Part shown: piece after piece, positions 10,361 to 20,900 of the stretch
Position numbering within the stretch: position 1 is the first letter of the stretch
Layout: each line of letters opens with the position of its first letter
DNA from: Microglena sp. YARC
Taxonomy: Eukaryota > Chlorophyta > Chlorophyceae > Chlamydomonadales > Chlamydomonadaceae
DNA length: 64,000 bases
Assembly (NCBI GenBank): GCA_022414725.1
Contig: CM039464.1
Span: 33,981,763 to 34,045,762 of the forward strand
Direction of reading: 5' to 3'
Made by a program: the position numbers and the translations under genes
Notes under the pieces: generated by a model
Database searches by the model: none
Seen by the model: the letters and a program-made list of their open reading frames with translations, nothing else
Told to the model about the DNA's origin: nothing

Positions 10361-13300
10361 GGTCTGTGCTTATGGAATAGTGCCAGCACAATCTGGAAAA
10401 ATCTGGGTGAGTGTGGAAGTGTGGAAGTGGGTGTAGGTGTGGCCGCGTGTACTGTCACTGTGTTCAAGATGCATCATGATTGGATTGTCGCAGTTAAAAC
10501 AACCCTAATACAAATAGGGGGGTCCGCCTTCTACAGTCCGAAGTTGGACACCCAGAATGGTGGTGGTTAAGGCTGTGGGAGTACAGCTGGGGGGATGGGC
10601 AGGTTGAGGGTTGCAGCTGGGGGCTGGGTTATGGACAGATGGACTAGTGGGGTGGGTGGGGGACTGGGTAGAGGGTTGGTCAACGGTTGGATAGGTAGGG
10701 GGTTGGTGAAGGGTTGGGTAGGTAGGTGGGTGTGGTCTTTTGGGGGCAACTAATGACAGCTTCCTACCAGCCCCATCAGCCAGACGCTGGGTCAAACATA
10801 AAGCTTGTAGCTGCATAGGAATGCCTGCCATGTCAGCTTTCATAAGCACTAGCTAGCTCCAGGTCTGACCTAAGGACAAGGCAAGGGAGCTGCCTAGAAG
10901 CTGCTATGTGTAGCCCCCCCCCCCCCCCCAAATAACCAGTGAGGTAGATGGGTGTGCAGGCAGCAGTAAGTGAGCCTTGAGCATATCTGTGCAGCTTGTG
11001 TTTTTCAGTTGGCCTCAGATATTCTCAAACTTTTTTTCAGTGCCCTCAGGAATCGAGCAACAAAGTTTATCATCATGGGCAACGCTAGGACATGGCCCTC
11101 GCAGGCAACAATATCATAGGAGCGTGTAACTATCGGATGTTCATGTTCACGCAAGCAACAAAATCATAGGAGCGTGTAAATAACATCATGTCCATTTTCA
11201 TGTCGTCTGTTCACTTTCAGGGGGTAGCGTATTAGGAATGTGCCAGTTCAAACAACCCTGGTACAATGATTCATGTTGCACTACTCACAGTGTATTGTTC
11301 TGCCTATTCAAATGCTTGCCAGTTTGTCTGTCTGTTACAGTTCAGGGGGTAGTGAATTAGGAATGTGCGCAGTTAAAACAACCCTGATACAATGAGGATG
11401 TATAAGGCCCAGTTACAGCTCAAATTTCATCTTCATCTACTAGGCACTGTCTGCTCCCAGGCCCACAGTGGGAAGAGCCTTTTAGAGAGACACCCAGATA
11501 GGTGGTGGTGAATGCTGTGGGTGTACAGCTGGGGGGATGGGCAGGGGAGTGGGTAGGGGGGTGGATAAGGGTTGGTTGGGTAGGGGAGTAGGTGGTTAGG
11601 AGGAACGTTGGGGTCAATAGGGGGCTGGGTGTGGAAGGGGGTGGGTAGTTGGGAGGGACACCTAGTAGGGTGTTCTGTCGGTGCTCCAGGCACTCCCAGC
11701 TCTAGGTACAAGGTTGGCCAGTGAGTGCAGCTCGTGCCTTGCTGTCGGCCACATATATTTGGGGTTGGTTGGCAGGGGAGTAGGGGGTTGGGTAAGGGGT
11801 TGGGTAAATACCAAGTTGGGTGTTCTGTTGGTGCTACAGGCGCTCCCACCTCTAGCTACAAGGTTGACCAGAGAGTGCAGCTCGTGCCTTTCTGTTGGCC
11901 ACAGATATTTGGGGTCGGAAGTGGTGTAGGGGATTGGGTAGGAGGTTGGGTAAATACCTAGTTGGACGTTCTATTGGCGCTACAGGCACTTCCAGCTCTT
12001 GCTGCAAGGTTAGGGAGCAGGGAGGGCTTTTTTGTTGGCCTCAGATATTCTCAAACTTTTTTTCAGTGCCCTCAGGAATCGAGCAACGAAGTTTATCATC
12101 ATGGGCAAGGCCATGAAACGGCCCTTGATAGCAACAATACCATAGGAGGGTGTCAACATAATCATGGGCAAGGCGAGAACATGGCCCTTACAAGCAATAC
12201 TATCATAGGAGGGTGTAACAATCATGATGTCAATGTTGATCCCTGTTCGGCAATGGTTCAATGGTTGATCAGTCGGGTGGACTGAAGGAGGTGCTCAGTT
12301 TGTATACCCCAGGTGCGCTTTAGTGTTTGCGGTCGCTGCCAACCGCCATGGAAGCACTGTTTAGGTCAAGTAGCAGCCCGTTCTCTACCGCCGCACAACA
12401 AGGCTTCCTCCATACCACGACCCAACATACGTTATTATTGATGTCTATGTGCAGGTTAAAGTTGTTTATTACATTTTAGGCGGTAGTGAATTAGGAATGT
12501 GCGCAGTTAAAACAACCCTGATACAATGAGGATGTATAAGGCCCAGTTACAGCTCAGATTTCATCTACTGGGCACTGTCTGCTCCCAGGCCCACGGTGGG
12601 AAGAGCCTTTTAGAGAGACACCCAGATAGGTGGTGGGGAAGGCTGTGGGAGTACAGCTGGGGGGATGGGTAGGGGGGTGGGTAGGTTGGTGTAGTCATCA
12701 TAACTGTCAAACGTGATTAGCTATAGCTATCTAATCCAGTTGTTGACAGTTATGATGATATCCTGCCGAAAAAAGAAGAAGCAGAACCAGGGCTTGGGTA
12801 AACCTCCTCAAACCTCTTATTCATGTCTATGTTCGGGTTCTCGCTGTTTGATACAGTGCAGGGGGTAGTGAATTAGGAATGTGCGCAGTTAAAACAACCC
12901 TGGTACAATGAGGATGTATAAGGCCCAGTTACAGCTCAGATTTCATCTTCATCTACTGGGCACTGTCTGCTCCCAGGCCCACAGTGGGAAGAGCCTTTTA
13001 GAGAGACACCCAGATAGGTGGTGGGGAAGGCTGTGGGAGTACAGCTGAGGGGATGGGTAGGGGGTTGGGTAACAGTTGGATAGGTAGGGGGTTGGCGAGG
13101 GGTTGGGTAGGTAGGTGAGTGTGGTCTTTTGGGGCAACTCATGGCAGCTTCGTACAAGCCCCACTAGCCAGCTGCTGGGTCAAACCCAAAGCATGGAGCT
13201 GAATTTAAATGCCTGCCATGTCAGCTTTCATACGCACTAGCTAGCTGCAGGTTTGACCAAAGGCCAGGGAAACGGAGCTGCCTAGAAGCTGCTGCCTGTA

Positions 13301-16300
13301 GAACCCAAAATAACTACAGAGTTAGATGGATGTGCAGGCAGCAGTGAGAGCAGCTTAAGTATATCTATGCAGCTTGTGGGTGCAGTTTCTGTACAGCCTG
13401 TGTATTTCTGCTGGCCTCAGATATTCTCAAACTTTTTTTCAGTGCCCTCAGGAATCGAGCAACAAAGTGTATCATCATGGGCAAGACGAGGCCCTCACAG
13501 GCAACAGTATCACACGAGGATGTAACCATAATCATGTTTATGTTTACGCAGGCAACAATATCATAGAAGGGTGTAACAACTATCATTTTCAGGTTCATGT
13601 TTTCTGTTAACTTTTAGATCACAGCTGGGGGGATGGGTAGGGGGGTGGGTTTAGGGTGCAATGATTACAATGCAGCTGCAAGCTTTGAGTTTGACCCAGT
13701 GCCTGGCCAATGAGGCTGGCAGGAAGCTGCCATGTGTAGCTCCAAAATACATAGTGAGATAGCCAGTACTGCACTAGCCTCTTTCAGTGAAATATATTGG
13801 TCTAGTGGTACACCAAATCACTCTGAGGATGAAATGATCCCCCCCTCAGTCGCTCTTGGCGTTGCAGGTCGTTGTCAACTGCAATGGTAGCTTGTCCAGT
13901 TGAGGTACAAGACCGCTCCCTACCCGCGTACGACTGGCTCCCTTAACACCACGCCTCACCAGGCGTTATCATTGTTATTAGTACTGCAATGTCTGTTTTA
14001 CTGGCGATACCCCAGGGTTGTCCAGTTAATTGATTTCATGCGCGCCCATACATAAAATACGTAGTGAGCTATATGGGCACGCAGGCAGCAGTGAGTGCAG
14101 CTTACATTTTTGTTGTTGGCCTCAGATATTCTCAAACTTTTTTTCAGTGCCCTCAGGAATCGAGCAACGAAGTTTATCATCATGGGCAAGGACATGGCCC
14201 TCGCAGGACACAATATCATAGGAGGGTTAGACCCAGGTTTTTTATTTGAGCAATGTGTCGCTATTAGGGATGAAACCCATCGCTTTCAAGCTTTGCCTAG
14301 CGATGAATCCGATTTGAGCGATGCAGGTAGATCTGGCTCTCAAGTCCCAACTGTCCTGGCTCAGACTGTAACCATCACCATGTCCATGTCAAGGTTCACG
14401 TGACATGTCTGTCTTCACATGATCGTTTCCATATGTTACTATATGCTAATATGTTCATGCGGTCATGATGAAGTTTGTTTCCATATGTTCCTTTTCATAC
14501 ATTCACGCGACTATGATCATGTTCAAATGTTCATGATTATATGATCATGTGATCGTATGATTGATTTGACTTTCAAATATTCGCGCAATCATGTTCAAAT
14601 GTTCACGATTATATGTTCATGGTAGGTCATAATCATGCTCATCATCCAATCACCAAAGATTTATCACCAGAGTCACCTACCACCAAAGTCAGACATACCA
14701 TAAGAGATGATGTCCCTCATCTTGGCAGGCTTCAAGTTGCAGAAAACCACTTCTCATATTCATGCTCATCATCTTATCACCAAACTAATTTCCATGCTCA
14801 TTATCCTATTACCAAAGTCAGACATACCGTATGAGATGATGTCCCTCATCTTGGCAGGCTTCAAGTTGCAGACAACCAATACTCTTCGGTTCTCCATCTT
14901 GTCCAGGGGCACAAACTTGACCAAGCCACTGATCACCTGCCTAGGCTTCTCCTCCCCAAGGTCAATCTCTTCAAGATATAGAGACTCTGCATTGGGGTGA
15001 GGACCAACCTGCACGGTACACATCGACAATTTAGTTTTGTACTTAGTTTGTATTTTGTTTAAAACCTTGTTTTCGTTTTTGTGTTTGTGTACGTGTGTCT
15101 GTCTAGGCTTCTCCTCGCCATGGCCATCGTCTTGTAGATACAGAGACTCCACATTGGAGCGAGGACCAACCTGCACAGTACACATCGATGTTTAATTTTA
15201 ATCCATGTTATATATATTTTTTGTTTTAGGTGTGTACGTCTGTCTAGGCTTCTCCTCGCTATGGCCAATCTTGTCTAGGTAAAGAGACTCTGTATTGGGG
15301 TGAGGACCAACCTGCACGGTACACATAGATGTTTTAGTTCAAAATGTTTCGCACTTTTTTATTTCGTTTTTATTTTGTGTTTTATTTTGGTATCGTTTTT
15401 GTGTGTGTGTGTATGTCTAGGCTTCTCCTCGCTATGGTCAATGTCTTGTAGAGACTCCGCATTGGGGAGAGGACCAACCTGCGCGGTCCACAGTGACTTT
15501 CAAGATTTAATACATGTTTTACAGATGTTTTATATTTTGTTTTTGTTGTTTTTGTTGTTTTTTGCTGTGTGTCTGTCTAGGCTTCTCCTCGCCAAGATCA
15601 ATATATTTAAGGTACCAAGACTCAGCATTGAGGCGAGGACCAACCTGCGCAGGACACATTGATGTTTTAGTTTCAAAAGTTTTGATTTTTTTTTGTGTTT
15701 TTTGTGTGCGCGTCTTGGCTTTTCCTCGTCATGGTCAATCTCTGACAAAGGAACAGATGCTCGAGATTGGGGTAGTATACTTGTACCCACCACACCCTGC
15801 CCACCTTGACAATCGTGCCCACTCAGATATCCAACATGCATTTGTGCAGCTCTTCCTCTTCCTTCTCAGTCGGTTTACCTTCAGTCTCTTTACTTGGCTT
15901 GCCATCCTTGCCCTTCTCGGTATCCCCAACCTCTGTTGCCACTCCAACCCACCATGTGCATCCACCCCACCCCGCTCACCTTGACAATCGTGCCAACTCG
16001 GATATCCAGCATGCCTATGTGCAGCTCTTCCTCTTCCTTCTTGGGCGGGTTTCCTTTAGCCTCTTTACTTTCCTTGCCCTTCTTCTCCCCCTTCTTGGCG
16101 TCCCCGCCCTCTGCTGCAGGTTTTGACTCCTTAACCTCAGCAGCAGGCTTCGACTCCTTCTTGCCCTCCCCCTTCTTTGTGTCCCCGCCCTCGGCTGGTG
16201 CGCTGCTCTTAGCATCCACCTTAGGGGCGCTGCTACTGCTTGATGCAGCGGGGGCTGCAGCTGCCTTCTTACCATCTCCAGCAGGCTTAGCGTCTCCGGC

Positions 16301-17734
16301 TGGCTTAACTTCCTTGGGAGCAGGGATGGCAACAATGGGAGCTACAAAGGCAGGCTTGGTGAGGGACAATGTCTTTTCGAAAGACGAAGGTGCGCATGTC
16401 TGGTATGAGATCAGGTCAAACCAGCGGAGCAGGGCAGTGAAGTGGGCGGTCTGAGCAGCGGGGAATGTGACCACAGCGGGTTGGACGACTCCAAACACGA
16501 TGATGTCAGCAACGCTGAAGGCGTTTCCAACGAGATAGGTGCGAGAGAGCAGCCAGTCATTCACCTGAGTAGATGGGCACATGCAATACAGGTCAGTGAA
16601 GGTTTATGGAGGTCTTGGGCCAAAGGATAAAGGTCTACCCAGGTCATCCAAAGGTCAACCCAGGTCTTAAGCCACAAGCTAAAGGTCTTCCCAGGTCACC
16701 CAAAGGTCTAACAAAGTTTAAAGGGTATTTTAAGGTCTATGAGGGTCTTCAAGGGTCTATGAGGGAATTAAGGGTCTATGAGGGTCTACCACGCACCGTA
16801 TACCACGCACCACCAAGCACGTACAACAATCAACCGACCACGTACCACATAGAACAAACCACAAACATACCACGCACCACATACAAGAACCACGGACCAC
16901 ATACCAGTATGGAATCATTATGCACAATTAATCAATTCCCACCCATCATCTGCACCTTGACACTGCAAGGTGATAAGATCATGAGTTGGATGATAGAAAG
17001 AGGGTAGTACGGTACTCTATCCTAATGAGGTGTCAGCAGCTACTTAGCCACTCCTCATGCCACTCAGCAGTACATATGTGTGTTTGCTACTATCCGGAGA
17101 CAACCCAGCAGCAGCAACAATACAGCTACAAGTGGCACATATCATAAGAAGGACAGGCCCATAACATATTTTCCAATGAGCTATGATCAACAGCTTCTAA
17201 GCAGCTCCCTCAACTGGCTATTAAACAAAACCGAATGGGACTTTGTGCACATTGAAGCTGTCACAATCAGCTTATTGGCTGGCTCAAGGAACTGCCATGA
17301 AGCTTTTCCTCATAACGTGAAAGAAAGCTCTGGGCAGGACATAGTTACTGACCAATTAGATCTTGACATAACTCACCTTGATCAACTTGTCATCTACTAG
17401 AGGCTGCAGCTCAGTGGTAGCCGATGCCAACCATTCGTCGATCTGATACGTAGCACAAGGGAATGTGAGGCGTGAGGTGGGATGGGACGGCCTACCGAAT
17501 GGCAAAAGCCGCCGAATTTGAGATCGGGTGGGGGGTTCACACCTGCGCCTTCTCCTCGGGGGAAGATCCTAGCAGCTGGGAGGCTTTAGAGCTTTGCTCG
17601 GTGATATAGCATGCCACCGTGGCGAGGCCGCTAATTTCTCCCTGATCTTTAGTTGTGAGCTTGGGAACGCTGCCATCGGCAACGGGTTTACAGTCACTTC
17701 CAAGGAACTTGACCAGGAAGTTGATCGCGTCCAT
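7542..17734 (-). CDS. Arc1p/AIMP1-type tRNA-binding cofactor (OB-fold), 5 exons
   Basis: Exons (minus strand): 17734-17543, 17442-17377, 16564-15980, 15008-14828, 7807-7542. All junctions are GT-AG, phases agree, and they join to 429 residues. Residues 1-150 resemble the GST-C-like domain of Arc1p, MetRS and AIMP proteins (LVGNAFSVADIIVFGVV). Next comes a Lys/Glu/Ala-rich linker, then an EMAP-II-like tRNA-binding OB fold from about residue 272: LDIRVGTIVK, NAESLYLEEIDLGEEKPR, VVCNLKPAKMR, INPKKKILDRL. Such proteins bind the tRNA elbow and dock it to aminoacyl-tRNA synthetases in the cytosol. The start is placed at MDAINF; an ATG 54 codons upstream (17896) would leave almost no leader between the two divergent genes. 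Intron 4 is 7020 bp and is packed with snoRNA-like repeats. Confidence 0.9.
7848..7925 (-). repeat. Exon echo: copy of cofactor exon 5 5' edge
   Basis: Just upstream (in gene direction) of exon 5 lies a diverged copy of its acceptor and first codons. It reads GCAG|GAATGGTTCTGTGTATG, against GCAG|GTATGGTGTTGTGTGC in the real exon, and can be followed for about 75 bp. Confidence 0.75.
8151..8289 (-). ncRNA. H/ACA-like snoRNA, copy 1
   Basis: In host-gene orientation the sequence folds as hairpin, hinge, hairpin, tail. The first stem is closed by CTGGG/CCCAG with TGTCT/AGACA above it. The hinge contains AGATGA, which fits the H box (ANANNA). The second hairpin has CCTTATACA/TGTATCAGG arms. The 3' end is ACA plus three bases (ACATTC or similar). 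It is about 138 nt, the usual size for this class. Conservation between copies covers this unit and extends somewhat beyond its 5' end. The pseudouridine targets were not deduced. Confidence 0.6.
8671..8742 (-). ncRNA. C/D-box snoRNA-like, copy 1
   Basis: In host orientation: C box ATGATGA, an internal CTGA, then a D box CTGA 54 nt after the C box ends. The bases before the D box, AAAGTTTGAGAATA, are complementary to the conserved large-subunit rRNA stretch TATTCTCAAACTTT (rRNA sequence recalled, not searched). This would direct 2'-O-methylation of 25S/28S rRNA. The terminal stem is weak. Eight near-identical copies sit in this intron. Confidence 0.72.
8972..9119 (-). ncRNA. H/ACA-like snoRNA, copy 2
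   Basis: Full-length copy with the same two stems, AGATGA hinge and terminal ACA. It differs from copy 1 at a few bases only. Confidence 0.6.
9529..9596 (-). ncRNA. C/D-box snoRNA-like, copy 2
   Basis: C box ATGATGA and D box CTGA are both intact, and the rRNA-complementary guide is unchanged. The 5' flank differs from copy 1 (CTTCACCC before the C box). Confidence 0.7.
9724..9792 (-). ncRNA. C/D-box snoRNA-like, copy 3
   Basis: Boxes intact. One A-for-C change sits in the A/T-rich stretch at the 5' end of the guide (AAAAAACGTTTGAGAATA), and one change lies near the internal CTGA. It is the most diverged of the eight copies. Confidence 0.65.
9910..9978 (-). ncRNA. C/D-box snoRNA-like, copy 4
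   Basis: Boxes and guide are identical to copy 1, including the same flanks, so these two copies are recent duplicates of each other. Confidence 0.72.
10030..10245. repeat. ATGATCATGTTCATATG-type low-complexity repeat
   Basis: Short degenerate tandem words (GATCATGTTCATATGTTAGT) fill this part of intron 4. A similar tract lies at about 14400-14640 in the same intron. Confidence 0.75.
10320..10362. repeat. (TG)n followed by poly-G run
   Basis: A TG microsatellite runs into an uninterrupted G tract of about 18 bases. It is one of several long G/C homopolymers in the window. Confidence 0.9.
10489..10560 (-). ncRNA. Degenerate H/ACA-like fragment
   Basis: Only the second-hairpin base (GCAGTTAAAACAACCCT in plus orientation) and the CACCCAGA end are recognisable. 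The middle is replaced, so it is probably non-functional. Confidence 0.4.
11012..11080 (-). ncRNA. C/D-box snoRNA-like, copy 5
   Basis: Boxes and guide are intact, with one substitution before the internal CTGA. A poly-C run of about 15 bases lies 80 bp to the left at 10914-10929. Confidence 0.7.
11215..11290 (-). ncRNA. Partial H/ACA-like copy
   Basis: The 3' end and part of the second hairpin are present (GGAATGTGCCAGTTCAAACA in plus orientation). The remainder is absent. Confidence 0.4.
11361..11498 (-). ncRNA. H/ACA-like snoRNA, copy 3
   Basis: Full-length copy. Stems, AGATGA hinge and ACA tail are all preserved. Confidence 0.6.
12038..12116 (-). ncRNA. C/D-box snoRNA-like, copy 6
   Basis: C box, internal CTGA, guide and D box are all preserved. 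GCC before the C box and GGCC after the D box give only a short imperfect terminal stem. Confidence 0.72.
12300..12455 (+). mobile_element. SINE body, headless copy
   Basis: It carries the body and tail shared with the SINE copies at 13.8, 26.6 and 29.0 kb. Shared words are GCGGTCGCTGCCAACCGCCA, then CGTTCTCTACCGCC, then the ACCACG...ACGTTATTATT end. The tRNA-like head is missing or too diverged to see. Confidence 0.6.
12495..12627 (-). ncRNA. H/ACA-like snoRNA, copy 4 (short hinge)
   Basis: Like the other copies but lacking six bases in the hinge, one of the two ATGAAG repeats. AGATGA is retained, so an H box is still available. Confidence 0.55.
12697..12757. repeat. Foldback/MITE-like hairpin
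   Basis: Inverted arms ATCATAACTGTCAA and TTGACAGTTATGATGAT enclose an inner inverted repeat GATTAGCTATAG/CTATCTAATC. A TTGACAGTTATGATGA segment followed by similar flanks recurs at about 53698-53760, which suggests a dispersed family. Confidence 0.7.
12877..13015 (-). ncRNA. H/ACA-like snoRNA, copy 5
   Basis: Full-length copy with all elements preserved. It is nearly identical to copy 3. Confidence 0.6.
13414..13482 (-). ncRNA. C/D-box snoRNA-like, copy 7
   Basis: Boxes and guide are intact. Substitutions fall only between the C box and the internal CTGA. Confidence 0.7.
13781..13983 (+). mobile_element. tRNA-derived SINE, copy with GGTCTAGTGGTA head
   Basis: The head has an A-box-like TGGTCTAGTGGTA and a decayed B-box region. 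The body is GGCGTTGCAGGTCGTTGTCA, then CGCTCCCTACCCGCGTACGA. It ends ACCACGCCTCACCAGGCGTTA. The whole unit matches the minus-strand copy at 26568-26768. It lies antisense to the host cofactor gene. Confidence 0.7.
14119..14187 (-). ncRNA. C/D-box snoRNA-like, copy 8
   Basis: First copy in transcription order, about 640 nt into intron 4. Boxes and guide are intact. Confidence 0.72.
14686..14752 (-). repeat. Exon echo: copy of cofactor exon 4 3' edge with donor
   Basis: Immediately downstream of exon 4 lies a 60-bp near-copy of its last codons (AACTTGAAGCCTGCCAAG) through the donor, here TCTTATG|GTATGTCTG. Confidence 0.85.
15095..15905 (-). repeat. Exon echo array in cofactor intron 3
   Basis: In gene direction there is first one diverged copy of the exon 3 3' edge with donor (15905-15786). 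Five diverged copies of the exon 4 5' edge with acceptor follow, at about 15790-15714, 15665-15570, 15490-15412, 15330-15240 and 15190-15100. Each resembles GCAG|GTTGGTCCTC, ending near GGAGAAGCCTAG. The copies are separated by T-rich intron sequence that is itself similar between units, so the duplicated unit was exon edge plus intron. Confidence 0.85.
16610..16910. repeat. AAGGTCTACCCAGGTC and ACCACGCACC short tandem repeats
   Basis: Degenerate short repeats fill most of the first part of cofactor intron 2 (16565-17376). AAGGTCTA-type words come first, then ACCACGCACCA-type words. No echo of a flanking exon was recognised in this intron. Confidence 0.7.
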
Positions 17735-17949
17735 TGTGATCAATGTTGAGGTAGGATTGTCGAGGAGCAAATTATTAGGCCTTGGGCAGCCCTGGGTACA
17801 CAAATCAAGAACCAGACGTTGGAGTGGCTTAAACGGCACTACAAGTACATTTGGGGCGACCAACACAGTTAAGCGCTCCTCACGTGTTCTCATCACCTTT
17901 CACATTGCTGCTCTGATCGCATCTCGCGTGTATTAAATCCGAATCCACA
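17735..17949. promoter_or_regulatory. Divergent (bidirectional) promoter region
   Basis: Only 215 bp separate the chosen start codons of the minus-strand tRNA-binding cofactor and the plus-strand amidophosphoribosyltransferase. Both 5' UTRs and promoters must fit here. No TATA box or known motif was identified, so this assignment rests on spacing alone. Confidence 0.5.
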
Positions 17950-20900
17950 ATGCGCGTTGGTAACAAAGCTACAGTTCAGGTCGGAAGGACCAGCACGCTC
18001 CGTGTCAGCGCAGCCTTGGCAAGGCCTGCTGCTGCCCGCAGCTTTGCCGTTGCATCCAACCCCTCCATCATGCGCGTCTCCATCCCCAGCAACAACAGCT
18101 CCTTCATCAGCTCCCTAGGTCTCCGCGTCAAGGTTGCCAAGAGCGTCTCCAAGCAATCCACCTCCCAGGGATTTCACAAAAGGTAAAGCATCCTCCAGCC
18201 ATCTAACGATGCACGATGCACTATGTGCACGCGACAACTCAAAGCTTTCGATTGTTGTAAGGATACCCCGAACTCGATTGCCGAGGGTTACCGAGCCTCT
18301 AGAAACCACTGGAGCGACGCCATCCCCCCCGTGCCCCGATGCCCCCTTTTGCACCATGCCGATACCATGCTACTCTCCTACCGCCCAAGCGGCCACTTCT
18401 GCTTGTTTCTCTCGCTCTGAAAAGCATCAATCAGGGTTTGATTAATACCATTCCCGTCGTTCGCGCGAAAAAAACACTTTCAGCCGCATGGTGCGCACGT
18501 GCACGTGGGTTTGGTCCACGTCATGCTCCGATCGGAATCTTGGATTGGATTGGATTGTTTCAAGTTTTTCAGCCAGCTCTGGGCTGCTCACCGTCTTCCA
18601 ATTCGAAGTTCCCCGTGCGAAACGGAAACAGGGGAGCACAATAAGCGGATAATCGGAATCTTGGACCCCCACTCACCCAACTACCCACCCAATGGTGTAA
18701 GCGGCCACATCGATTTTCACGCCACCCCCTCAGGCCCCCACCCTGTCATGTCTGCCATGCTGCCAGTGTGGGCGCATGTGGATTCCAGGAGGGCACCAAA
18801 ACAATGCATCCATCACCCCCACCACCATCCCCGTGTGTCGATGCATGGCGGTGCAAGCGGCCAGTTGCCTGATTTCACGCCACCCCCACGTGTCGATGGA
18901 CGCATGCCTGCCATGCCACTGTTCCACCCTCCCCCCACATGTGTTCGTTTCTTCACTTCGCGCCTCCGGTCTACTTGTCAGCTCCGCTGTCAGAGCGAAA
19001 CCGCTTGCGAGCCACCGCCCACGACCATCCACGATAAACAAACCCAATCCCTTTGTCCTTCGTCAAGTCCCCCTTGGCTCAGTAATGCCTCGGTAATGCC
19101 TAAGCAATGTAATCATCATCCAAGTTATCATAATCAATTAATCACCAGTGGTGTTTTGCTACCCATGTTTGCACTGCCTGCACACAGTGATCAGCCTGAA
19201 GGCTGGCAGACAATGTAATCAAACCAACCAACAAGCATCCTATTAGAATTGTAGAATTTGATTATCACAGTATTATGAAGGGGGCCCCCCGCCGGTAAAA
19301 CGATTGTTTGGGGTAGAGTTCATCCCCCCCCCCCCCCCCCCCCCCCCCGACTTTGCCCCTCCTGTTATCATGGTTGGGAAAGTCCCTTTAGCCTATTTGG
19401 CGACCCCTAGACTGTAACAACACACATATGCCTAACAGCCTCGCCTTGTGGCATCTCCTTCCAAATTAGTGTAAACCTAGACTTTGGTCAACATCATATG
19501 ATATGCCGGTCACTATATATAAGGGTGTAATCATCTAGCAGAGCTTTTTTCCGCAACCAGGTCTCTACCTTGGACCCTGTTTTGGCCGAACCTTCCGCTA
19601 CCACGAGACTCGAATCTCGGCCCCATCCCCAACCCCCCCTACCCAAATCGCTACCAGGAGCTTAACCTTGAAAGACACCAAATCCCTAATTGCTACCAGA
19701 AGACCCCTTTCTTAAAGGAAAAAAACAATCTCATCGAGCAACTTACACAGCTTGCCATGCCCACTCCCCGCCACATGACCAATCCTTACATGGGTGTCAC
19801 ACACCATATATCCTACACCTCTCAAGCTAAACGACAAAATCCAAACAACATGAATCGCAACAATTGTTTTTTCCAAACGTACTCAAGTAGCAACTTGAAC
19901 AGCTTGCCATGTTCACTCCTTGCCGCAGGACTAATCCTTACATGGGTGTCATACACCATACATCCTACACCGTTCAAGACAAATAAACCACCACCATCAT
20001 TTTTTCCGAACAAAATTCACTACCATTTTTCTATCAAACTTTCTCATTTAGCAACTTGTACAGCTTGCCATGTTCACCCCCCCCACACAGGACCAATCCG
20101 TACATGGGCGTCATACGCCATACATCCTACACCTTTCAAGAAAATTATTCACCACCATTTGTTTTCAAACTACATTAATCACAGCCGTTTGTTCTATCAA
20201 AGTATCTCATCTTGTAATTCACACAGCTTGCCATGTTCACTCCCCTCCACACAATCAATCCTAACAGGGGCGTCATACTCCGTACATCCTACACCTTTCA
20301 AGCTAAATGAATCACCATCATTTTTGTGTTCAAACTACAAGAATCACAACCATTTGTTCTAACAAAATTTCTCATCTAGCAACTTATGCAGGTTGCCATG
20401 TTCACTCCCCTCCACAGGACCAACCCTTACACGGTTTTCATACAACGTACATCCTAAACCGTATATCATACACCCTACACCCTACACCTTGCACGGCACG
20501 ACAACCACCAAACTCCCCCCCCCCCCCCCCCCCCCCCCCCCCACGCACACCATTGCGTGCCACAGGACCACACCCAAGATGTGTGGAATCATTGGGATCT
20601 TCAAGCATGAAGGCCCTGCCAACATCGAGCTGTACGAGGGGTTGAACATGTTGCAGCACAGGGGGCAGGACTCCGCCGGTATGGTCACCACCGACTGGAA
20701 CAAGTTCAAGGAGTACAAGGAGAATGGACTGGTGAAGGATGTGTTTGGTGATGAAGCTGTCATGGCCAAGCTCAGTGGTAGGTTTTATTTTGTTTCCTAC
20801 CCACCTACCCACCTCACCCACCTACCTACCACCCATCACCCACCCCACCCATCTGCCACATTCCCATCTACCCTCCCACCTACCACCCACCACCCACCCT

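Larger units (their letters stand above)
8605..12035. repeat. Spacer module between snoRNA-like copies
   Basis: A 70-80 bp module (GCTACAGGCACTTCCAGCTC, CAAGGTTGGCCAGTGAGTGC, AGCTTGTGCCTTTCTGTTGG) recurs at about 8605, 9310, 9455, 11675, 11820 and 11965, usually just before a C/D-like copy in plus coordinates. It suggests that the duplicated unit includes flanking intron. G-rich GGGTAGGGGG stretches fill the rest. Confidence 0.7.

Noticed and set aside
8151..14187. A CRISPR-like array, since repeats alternate with variable spacers
   Set aside because: Repeats are 67-138 bp with snoRNA boxes, spacers are long and irregular, and the locus is an intron of a eukaryotic gene.
8671..14187. Reading the C/D-like repeats as protein exons (MMINFVARFLRALKKSLRI)
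   Set aside because: The frame has no consistent start, splice junctions or extension, and conservation follows box and guide positions and not codons.
18499..19218. A 239-aa plus-strand frame in intron 1 of the amidophosphoribosyltransferase gene
   Set aside because: Its composition is low complexity with internal repeats, there is no family resemblance, and it lies between exons joined in phase.
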